64,000 nucleotides of DNA from Acinetobacter sp. ANC 3929 (GTDB lineage: Bacteria > Pseudomonadota > Gammaproteobacteria > Pseudomonadales > Moraxellaceae): the NCBI RefSeq assembly GCF_000369405.1, contig NZ_KB850001.1:1-64000 (forward strand). Direction: 5' to 3'. The translations under genes and the position numbers were made by a program. Shown here one piece after another: positions 53,266 through 62,831 of the stretch. The notes beneath the pieces were generated by a model. It made no database searches and was not told the origin of the DNA. It worked only from the letters and a program-made list of their open reading frames with translations. Numbering within the stretch: the stretch's first letter is position 1; each line of letters starts with the position of its first letter.

Positions 53266-55140
53266 GTGAAAAAGATTATTCATCAATTCGCCTCAGCACC
53301 AAGGCTATTTAAACAGATATTTCTGGTTTTTTTGGATGCTTTCGCTTTTCCTGTGATTTTATGGTTGTGCTATGTCATTCGTTTATTTGATTTAGGTGCA
53401 GAGGTTATTCCTGGGATTGATTATGGTATTGTCTTGATCAGTCTCATTACGGTTGCAAGTCTAGGACTAACTGGCGTTTATCATTTTATTGTTCGAACTT
53501 TTAACGAAGTCTTTATTGTTAAATTAGCGATTGCTGTTTCACTGACAATGGTAGCCCTGTACATTTTGAATGTACTCACACCAGCTTATATCCCAATGTC
53601 GATTCCATTTATGTATGGATTTATGATGTTTGCATGGGTATGGATGAGTCGTGCCGTTATTCGTTTTATTATTAAAGCTTCTTTCTATTCAGAGATTGGG
53701 CGAAAAAGAATTGCAATTTATGGAGCGGGAGATGCGGGACAGCAAATCGCAGCTGCATTACATCGTTCTGATGACCACTTACCAGTTTTCTTTATTGATG
53801 ATTTTGCATCTTTACAGGGACAGACTGTCGGTGGCTTAAAAGTTTACTCTGTTGAAAAGGCACTACATCGCTTTAAAAAAGATCGTATAGAAGAAATTTT
53901 ACTTGCACTTCCTTCAGTTGGGCGAGTACGTAAAGCTGAAATTATTCAGCAGTTTGAAATTGCGCACTTAAAAATTACAGAACTGCCTGGCTTAACCCGT
54001 CTGGTTGATGGTGAAATACAAGTTTCAGATATACAAGAAGTTGATATTATTGATTTATTAGGCCGTGATCCAGTTCCGCCAGTTGCTCATTTGATTGCTA
54101 AAAATATTCAAAATAAAATCGTGATGGTGACAGGTGCAGGTGGTTCAATTGGTTCGGAACTGTGTCGACAAATTATCAAGAACCAACCGAAAATGTTGGT
54201 GCTTTATGAGCTCACAGAATTTGCTTTATATGATATTGATAAAGAGTTAAGACAAAGCGCAAGCTGCGAGATTGTTCCAATTTTAGGGACGGTACAAGAT
54301 CAGCAGAAACTTGAACGTATTATTGAACAATATCACATCCAAACAGTTTATCACGCTGCTGCCTATAAGCATGTCCCATTAGTGGAATGTAATCCAATCG
54401 CTGGCTTAAAAAACAATGCCATTGGTACTGCAAATAGTTTAAATGCTGCAGTGACGAAAGGGGTTGAAACTTTTGTGTTGATTTCAACCGATAAAGCGGT
54501 GAGACCGACCAATGTAATGGGTGCCTCAAAACGTATGGCTGAACTCTATTGCCAAGCGGTTGCTGAAACCAAACCCGCTACACAAATCAGTATTGTACGT
54601 TTTGGTAATGTTTTAGGTTCTTCTGGTTCTGTTGTTCCATTATTTAAACAACAGATCGCAACAGGCGGACCGATTACTGTGACGCATCCTGATGTTACCC
54701 GTTATTTTATGACCATTCCTGAGGCCTCTCAGTTGGTGATCCAGGCGGGTGCATTAGGTTCTGGCGGTGATGTGTTCTTGCTTGATATGGGTGAACCAGT
54801 CCGAATTCAGGATCTGGCACGCCAAATGATTAAGCTGAGCGGTTTGAAAGTGAGAGAAACTGGTTCACTGGATGGCGATATTGAAATTGCCTATAGTGGG
54901 TTGCGTCCAGGTGAAAAACTTTATGAAGAATTGCTGATTGATCAGGACAATACCGAATATACTGAACATACCCGTATCTTACGTTCGTTTGAAAAACATT
55001 TTCCATTACACGAAATTCAAATTGTATTTGGTAAAATCAACCAAATGACAGCAATCGATCATGACGTGGACTGGGCTCTAACCCAGCTTGAACATTATGT
55101 AGATGGCTATAAACGTAGCGGTGAAGTTAGAGTTAATTAA
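53266..55140 (+). CDS. gdr: UDP-N-acetylglucosamine 4,6-dehydratase (PglF/WbpM-like)
   Basis: A 624-residue membrane-anchored dehydratase. Four hydrophobic segments fill residues 15-130, then a CoA-binding-like Rossmann domain (IAIYGAGDAGQQIAAAL near 145), then the catalytic SDR domain with VTGAGGSIGSELCRQI near 290, AAYKHVPLVE, and ISTDKAVRPTNVMGASKRMAE with the altered SxxxK-type site of this family. It makes UDP-4-keto-6-deoxy-GlcNAc, the precursor for QuiNAc4NAc. Start is GTG at 53266. Confidence 0.92.
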   Translation: MKKIIHQFASAPRLFKQIFLVFLDAFAFPVILWLCYVIRLFDLGAEVIPGIDYGIVLISLITVASLGLTGVYHFIVRTFNEVFIVKLAIAVSLTMVALYILNVLTPAYIPMSIPFMYGFMMFAWVWMSRAVIRFIIKASFYSEIGRKRIAIYGAGDAGQQIAAALHRSDDHLPVFFIDDFASLQGQTVGGLKVYSVEKALHRFKKDRIEEILLALPSVGRVRKAEIIQQFEIAHLKITELPGLTRLVDGEIQVSDIQEVDIIDLLGRDPVPPVAHLIAKNIQNKIVMVTGAGGSIGSELCRQIIKNQPKMLVLYELTEFALYDIDKELRQSASCEIVPILGTVQDQQKLERIIEQYHIQTVYHAAAYKHVPLVECNPIAGLKNNAIGTANSLNAAVTKGVETFVLISTDKAVRPTNVMGASKRMAELYCQAVAETKPATQISIVRFGNVLGSSGSVVPLFKQQIATGGPITVTHPDVTRYFMTIPEASQLVIQAGALGSGGDVFLLDMGEPVRIQDLARQMIKLSGLKVRETGSLDGDIEIAYSGLRPGEKLYEELLIDQDNTEYTEHTRILRSFEKHFPLHEIQIVFGKINQMTAIDHDVDWALTQLEHYVDGYKRSGEVRVN

Positions 55141-55152
55141 TCTGAGAAAGAA

Positions 55153-56028
55153 ATGATCAAAAAAGCAATTTTACCTGTCGCAGGTTTAGGTACACGTTTT
55201 TTGCCAGCGAGCAAATCAATCCCAAAAGAAATGGTGACGGTTGTAGATCGTCCTGCGATTGAGTATGTAGTGCGTGAGGCCGTTGAAGCCGGTATAGAAC
55301 AGATTATTTTGGTCACCCACTCATCCAAGGCGTCGATTGAAAATTACTTTGATCGCAACTTTGAATTGGAAACGACTTTAGAGCAAAAAAAGAAATTTGA
55401 CCTGCTTAAAGAAATTACTGATATTTTGCCGAAGCATGTCAGTGTCGTGAGTGTTCGCCAACCACAACCACTTGGACTTGGGCACGCGGTACTCTGTGCC
55501 AAAGACATTGTGGGTGATGAGGCATTTGCGGTGTTATTACCCGATGTGTTGGTCAAGAATCAAAGCAGTGATAACGACTTGTCATTGATGATTCAGCGTT
55601 TTGAGCAGTCGCAGGCAGCACAAATTATGGTAGAAGCAGTGCCTGACAATCTCGTGGATCAATATGGTATTGTTGATGTTGCAGTTGTACCGAATGAGGG
55701 TGAAAGTATCCAGATGCAGGGCATTGTTGAAAAGCCTGCTGTAGGTACAGCGCCTTCAAATCTTTCGGTTGTTGGGCGTTATATCTTACCCGCTCAAATC
55801 ATGGCACTTTTAGAGAACACACCACGTGGTGCGGGGAATGAAATTCAGCTCACTGATGCAATCGCAGCATTACAACAGTCGGAAGCCGTTGAAGCGTATA
55901 GAATGAAAGGGCAAACTTTTGACTGTGGTAGTAAATTGGGCTATTTAAAAGCTGTATTACACTATGGTATTGAGCATCCAAAATTGGGCGCAGATTTTAA
56001 GGGCTTAATCCAAGAATTAGCCCTCTAG
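55153..56028 (+). CDS. galU: UTP-glucose-1-phosphate uridylyltransferase
   Basis: A 291-residue nucleotidyltransferase making UDP-glucose. Signatures: AILPVAGLGTRFLPASKSIPKEM at the N-terminus with the nucleotide loop, VDRPAIEYVVREA, LGLGHAVLCA near 110, and VEKPAVGTAPSNLSVVGRYIL. It is the first of the conserved precursor genes at the right side of Acinetobacter K loci. Confidence 0.96.
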   Translation: MIKKAILPVAGLGTRFLPASKSIPKEMVTVVDRPAIEYVVREAVEAGIEQIILVTHSSKASIENYFDRNFELETTLEQKKKFDLLKEITDILPKHVSVVSVRQPQPLGLGHAVLCAKDIVGDEAFAVLLPDVLVKNQSSDNDLSLMIQRFEQSQAAQIMVEAVPDNLVDQYGIVDVAVVPNEGESIQMQGIVEKPAVGTAPSNLSVVGRYILPAQIMALLENTPRGAGNEIQLTDAIAALQQSEAVEAYRMKGQTFDCGSKLGYLKAVLHYGIEHPKLGADFKGLIQELAL

Positions 56029-56044
56029 TTCAGGGCATGTGGTT

Positions 56045-57304
56045 ATGAAAGTTGCAATCTTTGGTAATACTTTATATGCAGGCGTGATGTCTGCATTATT
56101 GTCTGAATCTGGACATTTTGTTTATTGGTGTTCCCATCTCGATGATAATTCTGATGATCAGCAATATGCATTTCATGATGAAAATGTCAGTCGTTTATTA
56201 GAGAAACAGCGTAATAGTGGTTTTCTCAATTATCGAAATTTAGAGGGTATTCCTTTAGATATTGATGCTTACTTATTTAGTTTTAACCAAACACAAGAAC
56301 AGCAAGTTTTTCAATTATTGCAGTCGTTGAAACGACGCCCAATCATTCATCCTAAGCTGATGATTAATGCCTCAACCTTTGGTTTACAAGGTACTGAACA
56401 TTTTAAGCAAATCCTGTCTGAAGATGACTGGGTGTATTTGCCCGATACGATACAAGAGGGCAATGCACTGCATAGTTTAACGCAGGCCAAACAGCTCATT
56501 GTTGGATGCACTCAAGTTGCGGTTCAAAGTAAAGTGAAAGAATTGCTGCGACCATTTTTCCCGTTGGAGCAGCAATATTTGTTTATGCCGATTTTAGATG
56601 CTGAGTTTACCAAACTGAGTATTTCTGGCATGTTGGCGACACGGATCAGCTACATTAATGATTTAGCTGTTGTGGCTGAAAAACTTGGGATTGATATAGC
56701 TTCGGTCCGTCAGGGTATGGCAGCAGATAGCCGTATCGGCTCGGCTTACTTAGCACCAGGCGCAGGCTTTGGTGGTGAAAACTTTTCTCATGATATTTTG
56801 ACCTTGTCGAACACCGTTGCAAATACAGGCGTGAAAAGCCAGCTCCTTGCTCAAGTTTGGGACATCAATGAGCAACAAAAAGAAATCCTGTTCCGTAAGT
56901 TTTGGAATTACTATCATGGTGATTTACAAGGTAAATCAGTCGCGATCTGGGGTGCCTCTTTTAAAGAAAATACATCGAGTATTCAGCAATCGCCTATTCA
57001 CCAAATGCTTGCTGCGCTCTGGGCGCAAGGTGTAACAGTTCATCTCCATGATCCACAAGCTTTGGATGAAATTAAACAAATGTACGGGCAACGCGATGAT
57101 CTGATCCTTTGTCAGGATCAGTATGATGCCGTGAAAAATGTGCATGGTTTGTGTGTATTAACGGCATGGAAACAATACTGGAGCCCGGAATTCAAACAGC
57201 TTGAACAGCTTATGGCACATCCTTTGATTTTGGATGGTCGCAATATTTATGATCCAGATTATGTCAAAGCACAAGGTTTTGCATATATGGGAGTGGGGCG
57301 TTAA
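56045..57304 (+). CDS. ugd: UDP-glucose 6-dehydrogenase family protein, divergent
   Basis: A 419-residue protein in the ugd position and of ugd length, alignable from end to end with UDP-sugar dehydrogenases. However, key residues differ: the NAD loop reads IFGNTLYAGVMSALL rather than GxGYVG, the nucleophile segment GFGGENFSHD has Asn where the catalytic Cys should be, the TKLSISGMLATRISYINDL segment lacks the usual Asn, and ASFKENTSSIQQSP lacks the D-x-R sugar-binding pair. The sequence is otherwise intact, so activity is doubtful or altered. The ATG at 56045 follows AGGG by nine bases. Confidence 0.75.
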   Translation: MKVAIFGNTLYAGVMSALLSESGHFVYWCSHLDDNSDDQQYAFHDENVSRLLEKQRNSGFLNYRNLEGIPLDIDAYLFSFNQTQEQQVFQLLQSLKRRPIIHPKLMINASTFGLQGTEHFKQILSEDDWVYLPDTIQEGNALHSLTQAKQLIVGCTQVAVQSKVKELLRPFFPLEQQYLFMPILDAEFTKLSISGMLATRISYINDLAVVAEKLGIDIASVRQGMAADSRIGSAYLAPGAGFGGENFSHDILTLSNTVANTGVKSQLLAQVWDINEQQKEILFRKFWNYYHGDLQGKSVAIWGASFKENTSSIQQSPIHQMLAALWAQGVTVHLHDPQALDEIKQMYGQRDDLILCQDQYDAVKNVHGLCVLTAWKQYWSPEFKQLEQLMAHPLILDGRNIYDPDYVKAQGFAYMGVGR

Positions 57305-57307
57305 AAG

Positions 57308-58981
57308 ATGGTCAAGCAGATTCAGCCCTTTGCACTAAAGGAACAGAGCTCGGTGGTGGAGCATTTGTCATCTTTGCAACAGCAATTGAAAGATATTCAT
57401 CTCAAACAATTATTTGCATCTGATCCTGCACGCTTTAAACATTTTTCGGTTGAATATGATCAAATTGTTTTAGATTTTAGTAAGCATCGTCTCGATCAGA
57501 ATGTTTTAAATAGCTTGGTTGATTTAGCTCAATCACAAGATTTAAAACAATGGATCAAAAAACTCTTTTCTTCTGAACAGATTAATTATACTGAGCATCG
57601 GGCTGCGATGCATTGGGCATTACGTCTACCGCAATCTCATTCAGATTTTACCGAGATTAATCAAGCAGTGCACCAACAGCTTGAACGTATGTATAGCTTG
57701 GTTGATAAAATTCATGCGGGTCAGTACCGTGGTGCGACGGGCGAAGTCATTCAAGATGTGGTCAATATTGGTGTGGGGGGATCGGACCTAGGTCCTGTGA
57801 TGGTTACCCATGCGTTGTCTGATTTTAAGGTGACAACTGCAAAGCCTTTAGATGTGCATTTCGTTTCGACGATGGATGGCAGTCAGCTGTCTGAATTGTT
57901 GCATCAGCTTCGACCTGAAACGACTTTATTTATTATTTCTTCAAAGTCATTTGGCACGATTGACACCTTATCGAATGCACAGACTGTCCGCCAATGGTTG
58001 GAAAAGGCCTTGGGTACAAATGCGGAAATTCTAAAAAATCATTTTATTGGGGTTTCGACCAAGCCTGAAAAAATGACGGAATGGGGCATCGCAGAAGACA
58101 AACAGCTGTTGTTATGGGATTGGGTCGGTGGCCGTTATTCACTTTGGTCATGTATTGGTTTACCGATTGCATTGACCATCGGAGTTGAAGGGTTTAAGCA
58201 ATTATTAGCTGGTGCTTATGCCATTGATCAACACTTTCAAACTGCACCATTTCAGCAGAATATTCCTGTCTTGATGGGCCTATTAGGCGCATGGAATAAT
58301 AATTTTCTGGATATTCAAACTCATGCAGTCTTGCCTTATGACGGGCGGCTTAAATATTTTGCGGCCTATTTGCAGCAGCTAGAAATGGAATCGAATGGTA
58401 AGTCGATTCAGCGTAATGGTGAGAAGGTAAAGTCAGCAACGTGTCCAATTGTTTGGGGCGAAGTGGGACCCAATGCGCAGCATGCCTTTTATCAATTGCT
58501 GCACCAAGGCACACATTCTGTCAGTTGCGATTTTATTGCACCCGTAAAACGTTATAACGCGAATCAATTTACCTATGCGGAAAGTGCAGAAGCTCTGGTA
58601 GAACAGCACCATTTAGCCCTATCAAATTGTTTGGCACAGTCACGTTTACTGGCTTTTGGAAACCAGGCTCTAGCAGCGGATGAACTTAAAGATTTACCTG
58701 CATATAAACAATATGAAGGCAATCAACCGAGCTCAACCATTTTACTCAAAGAGCTCAATCCTTATAGCTTAGGGATGTTGATTGCCATGTATGAGCATAA
58801 AGTGTTTGTGCAATCTGTACTGTGGAATATCAACCCTTTTGATCAATGGGGTGTTGAAAAAGGCAAAGAGATTGCTAATCAACTGTTACCTGTTTTAAAC
58901 CGTGAGCAAGATGATCTATCAGCATTTGATGCATCAACGCAAGGTCTGCTTAAAATATTGTTAGGAAAGACAAATGGCTAA
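57308..58981 (+). CDS. gpi: Glucose-6-phosphate isomerase
   Basis: A 557-residue phosphoglucose isomerase linking glucose-6-P and fructose-6-P. Signatures: VNIGVGGSDLGPVMV near 155, FIISSKSFGTIDTLSNA near 205, the active-site segment DWVGGRYSLWS near 270, and the C-terminal GMLIAMYEHKVFVQSVLWNINPFDQWGVE (E, K, H catalytic residues). It starts four bases after the ugd stop. In this position it channels carbon to capsule sugars. Confidence 0.97.
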   Translation: MVKQIQPFALKEQSSVVEHLSSLQQQLKDIHLKQLFASDPARFKHFSVEYDQIVLDFSKHRLDQNVLNSLVDLAQSQDLKQWIKKLFSSEQINYTEHRAAMHWALRLPQSHSDFTEINQAVHQQLERMYSLVDKIHAGQYRGATGEVIQDVVNIGVGGSDLGPVMVTHALSDFKVTTAKPLDVHFVSTMDGSQLSELLHQLRPETTLFIISSKSFGTIDTLSNAQTVRQWLEKALGTNAEILKNHFIGVSTKPEKMTEWGIAEDKQLLLWDWVGGRYSLWSCIGLPIALTIGVEGFKQLLAGAYAIDQHFQTAPFQQNIPVLMGLLGAWNNNFLDIQTHAVLPYDGRLKYFAAYLQQLEMESNGKSIQRNGEKVKSATCPIVWGEVGPNAQHAFYQLLHQGTHSVSCDFIAPVKRYNANQFTYAESAEALVEQHHLALSNCLAQSRLLAFGNQALAADELKDLPAYKQYEGNQPSSTILLKELNPYSLGMLIAMYEHKVFVQSVLWNINPFDQWGVEKGKEIANQLLPVLNREQDDLSAFDASTQGLLKILLGKTNG

Positions 58982-59990
58982 GATCTTAGTGACCGGTGGC
59001 GCTGGCTATATTGGTTCGCATACCTGTTTAGAGTTGCTTAATGCAGATCATGACGTAGTTGTATTTGATAACTTATCAAATAGTTCTGAAGAAGCCTTGC
59101 GTCAAGTACAGAACCTGACCAATAAAGCTTTGGTCTTTGTTCATGGTGATATTCGCAATCAAGTTGAATTAGATCAGGTCTTTCAGGATTATCAGATTGA
59201 TGCTGTGATCCATTTTGCAGGTTTAAAAGCTGTGGGAGAGAGCCAGCAAATTCCATTGGTGTATTTCGATCACAATATTGCGGGTAGTGTTCAATTGTTC
59301 AAGTCAATGGAGAAAGCTGGTGTATTTACCTTGGCTTTTAGCTCATCCGCGACGGTGTATGGGGAGTTGAATCCATCTCCATATCAGGAGGAGATGCCAT
59401 TGAGTTTGCCCAATAATAATTATGGTTATACCAAACTGATTATTGAGCAGATGCTAGAGAAAATGGCACTTGCAGACTCAAGATGGTCGATTGCTTTGCT
59501 ACGTTATTTTAATCCAGTCGGTGCTCATAAAAGTGGACAGATTGGTGAAGATCCTCAAGGTATTCCAAATAATTTAATGCCTTATGTCACACAGGTAGCA
59601 GTCGGGCGACGTGAAAAACTGTCGATTTTTGGCAATGACTATCCAACTAAAGATGGTACTTGTGAACGAGACTTTATTCATGTTGTTGATTTGGCTCAGG
59701 CCCATGTTTTGGCGGTCACCAATCGTTTAAACAATCAAGGGTGCCGAGCTTGGAATATTGGCACTGGAACTCCGATTTCAGTTCTGCAAATTAAAGACAC
59801 TTTTGAAAAAGTGAATGGCGTTGAGATTCCAACAGAATTTGCGGAGCGGAGATCTGGAGATTTAGCCGCATTTTATGCGGATGCTTCGCGGGCTAAAGCT
59901 GAGCTCGGTTGGCAGCCACAATATACGCTGGAAGACATGTTGGCAGACAGCTGGAACTGGCAAAAGCAAAATCCAAATGGCTTTAACTGA
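58974..59990 (+). CDS. gne1: UDP-glucose/UDP-N-acetylglucosamine 4-epimerase
   Basis: A 338-residue GalE-type short-chain epimerase. NAD loop VTGGAGYIGSHTCLEL, VVFDNLSNS, FAGLKAVGES, the Ser/Tyr/Lys site FSSSATVYG ... YGYTKLIIEQ, and RYFNPVGAHKSGQIGEDP are all present. In Acinetobacter this gene is called gne1 and is thought to serve GalNAc/Gal synthesis. It overlaps the gpi end by eight bases and is the last rightward gene of the locus. Confidence 0.94.
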   Translation: MAKILVTGGAGYIGSHTCLELLNADHDVVVFDNLSNSSEEALRQVQNLTNKALVFVHGDIRNQVELDQVFQDYQIDAVIHFAGLKAVGESQQIPLVYFDHNIAGSVQLFKSMEKAGVFTLAFSSSATVYGELNPSPYQEEMPLSLPNNNYGYTKLIIEQMLEKMALADSRWSIALLRYFNPVGAHKSGQIGEDPQGIPNNLMPYVTQVAVGRREKLSIFGNDYPTKDGTCERDFIHVVDLAQAHVLAVTNRLNNQGCRAWNIGTGTPISVLQIKDTFEKVNGVEIPTEFAERRSGDLAAFYADASRAKAELGWQPQYTLEDMLADSWNWQKQNPNGFN

Positions 59991-60003
59991 ATCGAATCCC
60001 AAC

Positions 60004-60030
60004 AAAAAAGGAGCTTTGAGCTCCTTTTTT
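60004..60030. terminator. Bidirectional terminator between gne1 and pgm
   Basis: Stem GGAGCT / AGCTCC with flanking A and T tracts, loop TTG, between two convergent genes at the end of the K locus. Confidence 0.9.
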
Positions 60031-60043
60031 GTTGCTGCATAGA

Positions 60044-61414
60044 TTAGCCTTGAATCAAAGCTGTTAATTCATCTATATAGTGCTGCATCGGTTGCGGATT
60101 TTGATCTGCACGACTTTCAATATTCAAGCGCAGTAATGGCTCTGTATTCGATGCACGTACATTCAAGCGCCAAGCACCAAAATCGAGGCTAACGCCGTCG
60201 GTGCGATCAACTTGAGGATTCTGGTTGGCATAATGATCAAAGATTTTTTGTACGGTGGCTTGTGTGTCAGCCACTTTAAAGTTGATTTCACCACTACATG
60301 GAAACTTGGCAATCATATTTTCAACTAAAGTTGAAAGCGATTGACCTGTTTCAGAAAGCAGGGTAATTGTGAGTAACCATGGAATCATGCCGCTGTCGCA
60401 ATAGGCAAAATCACGGAAATAATGATGGGCACTCATTTCACCGCCATAAACCGCATTATGTTCACGCATCACATCTTTAATGAAAGCATGCCCAGACTTG
60501 GACTGTACCGCAACACCTTGATATTGATTGACAATATCAAAGGTATTCCAGACCAAACGTGGATCATGCACGATTTTCTCACCTGATTGTTTAATCAGGA
60601 AGGCCTGTGCCAATAAACCGACGATATAATAGCCTTCGATGAATTGACCTTTTTCATCAAACAGGAAGCAACGGTCAAAGTCACCATCCCAAGCAATACC
60701 CATATCGGCTTGATGTTGCAGCACTGCATCACGAGTGCTGTCACGATTTTCAATCAGGATCGGGTTAGGAATACCATTTGGGAAGTTGCCATCAGCTTCA
60801 TGATGAATTTTAATAAATTCCACTGGAATATTCAGTTGCTGGAATTTTTGTTCAATTGCATCAATCACATGACCTGCTGCACCATTGCCTGCATTCACGA
60901 CCAGTTTGAGTGGTTTAATTTTTTGTGGGTCAATATAAGTGAGTAGATGATCAACGAACTCAGGTAAAATATTGTAGGGTTGAGCTGTACCTTTATTGGT
61001 AACTTTAGTGAATTGGCCTGATTCAGCCAAGGCCTGAATTTCTTTTAAGCCAGTTTCCGCACTGATGGGACGTGCATTTTCACGTACCAGTTTCATCCCG
61101 TTATAATCCATTGGATTGTGGCTGGCAGTCACTTCAATGCCGCCTTGTACATCTAAATGGAAGGCAGCGAAATAGACTTCTTCTGTGCCTGTCATGCCTA
61201 AATCAAGCACATTCACGCCCGCATCATTTAAGCCACGAATGGTCGCCTGTTTTAAACCTTCACTACTTAAACGGATATCACAACCAATCACGACGGTTTT
61301 GGGTTGATAGATTTGTCCATAGGCACGACCAATGTTATAGGCAATCTCTTCATTCAGTTCTGTGCCGAGTTTTCCGCGAATATCGTAGGCTTTAAAACAA
61401 GTCAGTTGAGTCAT
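60044..61414 (-). CDS. pgm: Phosphoglucomutase/phosphomannomutase
   Basis: A 456-residue alpha-D-phosphohexomutase. It has the four domain marks: FKAYDIRGKLG, the phosphoserine loop VTASHNPMDYNGMKL (Ser near 93), the metal loop IAWDGDFDRCFLFDE near 230, and the sugar loop GGEMSAHHYF near 310, with the phosphate loop RASNTEPLLRLNIES. It interconverts hexose 1- and 6-phosphates for nucleotide-sugar synthesis. The ATG at 61414 (MTQLTCFKAYD) is used. It marks the right border of the K locus. Confidence 0.94.
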   Translation of the reverse strand: MTQLTCFKAYDIRGKLGTELNEEIAYNIGRAYGQIYQPKTVVIGCDIRLSSEGLKQATIRGLNDAGVNVLDLGMTGTEEVYFAAFHLDVQGGIEVTASHNPMDYNGMKLVRENARPISAETGLKEIQALAESGQFTKVTNKGTAQPYNILPEFVDHLLTYIDPQKIKPLKLVVNAGNGAAGHVIDAIEQKFQQLNIPVEFIKIHHEADGNFPNGIPNPILIENRDSTRDAVLQHQADMGIAWDGDFDRCFLFDEKGQFIEGYYIVGLLAQAFLIKQSGEKIVHDPRLVWNTFDIVNQYQGVAVQSKSGHAFIKDVMREHNAVYGGEMSAHHYFRDFAYCDSGMIPWLLTITLLSETGQSLSTLVENMIAKFPCSGEINFKVADTQATVQKIFDHYANQNPQVDRTDGVSLDFGAWRLNVRASNTEPLLRLNIESRADQNPQPMQHYIDELTALIQG

Positions 61415-61577
61415 ATTGTTCAATTCATAATGATGTGATTTGAGTTGTGAACACATTATACAGATATCGCCAAGAAGTCATATTTATAGTTTTTTATCTG
61501 TGTTTAATATGACTCATTGTGTTGCTTAAGCGATAGTTCAAGGCGTTTTTGCATTCTAGAATTTTGTTTCGAATAAT

Positions 61578-61604
61578 AAAAAAGGCGCTTGCAGCGCCTT
61601 TTTT
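61578..61604. terminator. Terminator after tyrB
   Basis: Stem AGGCGCT / AGCGCCT with A and T tracts lies a few bases beyond the tyrB stop codon on the minus strand. Confidence 0.88.
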
Positions 61605-61616
61605 ATGCATTACAAA

Positions 61617-62831
61617 TTAAGCTGTTGCAGCAGATTTTGCTAAAACTTCAGCCACTGCTTTCGCAACTTTGTAAATATTATTCATGTTGAGGCCTGCAAC
61701 ACAGATACGACCACTGCGTACCAAGTAGATTGCATATTCTTCACGTAATGTATCGACTTGCTCGCCTGTTAAACCCGTATAGCTGAACATACCTTTTTGG
61801 TTCACAAGATAACTAAAGTCACGATCAGGAAGTGCTTTGGTCAACTCATCTTTCAAGATACTACGCATTTTGATAATACGCTCACGCATCTCTTTCACTT
61901 CGCCTTGCCATTGTTGATTTAAATCAGCATCATTTAACACTTGATCAACCAACCATGCACCTGTTGTTGGTGGGCTAGAGTAGATACGACGTACAGTTGC
62001 TTTTAACTGACCGAATGTACATTTTGCTGCTTCAGCATCGTCACATACGAAAGTCAAACCGCCAACACGCTCACCGTAAAGTGAGAAGATTTTTGAGAAC
62101 GAGTTGCTGACAATAAAGTTTAGACCAGCTTGGTCTAAAGCACGAATGGCATAGGCATCCTGTTCCATACCATCGCCGAAACCTTGGTACGCGATATCGA
62201 GGAACGGAATCAGGTTACGTTCTTTTAATACCACAATCACTTGATCCCATTGTGCTGGGTTCAAGTCTGCGCCGGTTGGGTTGTGGCAGCATGGGTGCAA
62301 TAACACAATGCTTTGTTCTGGCAAGGTTTTTAAAGTAGACAACATCCCGTCAAAATCAACGCCACGTGTTTCAGCATCGAAGTACGGGTAGAAGTTGCTC
62401 TTGATGCCTGCACCATTGAAGATCGCAACGTGGTTATCCCAAGTTGGCTGGCTGACCCAAACTTCTGAATTCGGGAAGTAGGTTTTTAAGAAGTCTGCAC
62501 CGACTTTTAATGCACCAGAACCACCAAGCGTTTGAATTGTTGCAACACGACCTTGTTGAATTGCAGGGCTATTTGCACCAAATAATAAGGCTTGAATCGC
62601 ATCACGGTAAGGTTTGAAACCTTCCATTGGTAAATAAAGCTTGGTTTGCGTGTTTTTAGGGGCAATACGTTTTTGTGCTTCGATAATGGTATCAAGCTGA
62701 GGAACGATACTGTCTTCGTTATAGTACAAACCAATACTGAGGTTTACCTTTTCAGCACGTGGATCAGCATTGAACTGTTCCATGAGTGAAAGGATTGGAT
62801 CGCCTGCATAAGGTGGGATATGTTGAAACAT
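61617..62831 (-). CDS. tyrB: Aromatic amino acid aminotransferase
   Basis: A 404-residue class I PLP aminotransferase of the TyrB/AspC type. Landmarks: GDPILSLMEQFNADPRAEKVNLSIG, the HPCCHNPTGADL stretch, PFLDIAYQGFGDG and the PLP lysine in VSNSFSKIFSLYGERVGG near 255. It makes Phe/Tyr (and possibly Asp) from their keto acids. The ATG at 62831 (MFQHIPPYAG) fits homologues; eight upstream codons are not supported. The neighbour order tyrB-gntR-prpB is usual in Acinetobacter. Confidence 0.93.
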   Translation of the reverse strand: MFQHIPPYAGDPILSLMEQFNADPRAEKVNLSIGLYYNEDSIVPQLDTIIEAQKRIAPKNTQTKLYLPMEGFKPYRDAIQALLFGANSPAIQQGRVATIQTLGGSGALKVGADFLKTYFPNSEVWVSQPTWDNHVAIFNGAGIKSNFYPYFDAETRGVDFDGMLSTLKTLPEQSIVLLHPCCHNPTGADLNPAQWDQVIVVLKERNLIPFLDIAYQGFGDGMEQDAYAIRALDQAGLNFIVSNSFSKIFSLYGERVGGLTFVCDDAEAAKCTFGQLKATVRRIYSSPPTTGAWLVDQVLNDADLNQQWQGEVKEMRERIIKMRSILKDELTKALPDRDFSYLVNQKGMFSYTGLTGEQVDTLREEYAIYLVRSGRICVAGLNMNNIYKVAKAVAEVLAKSAATA

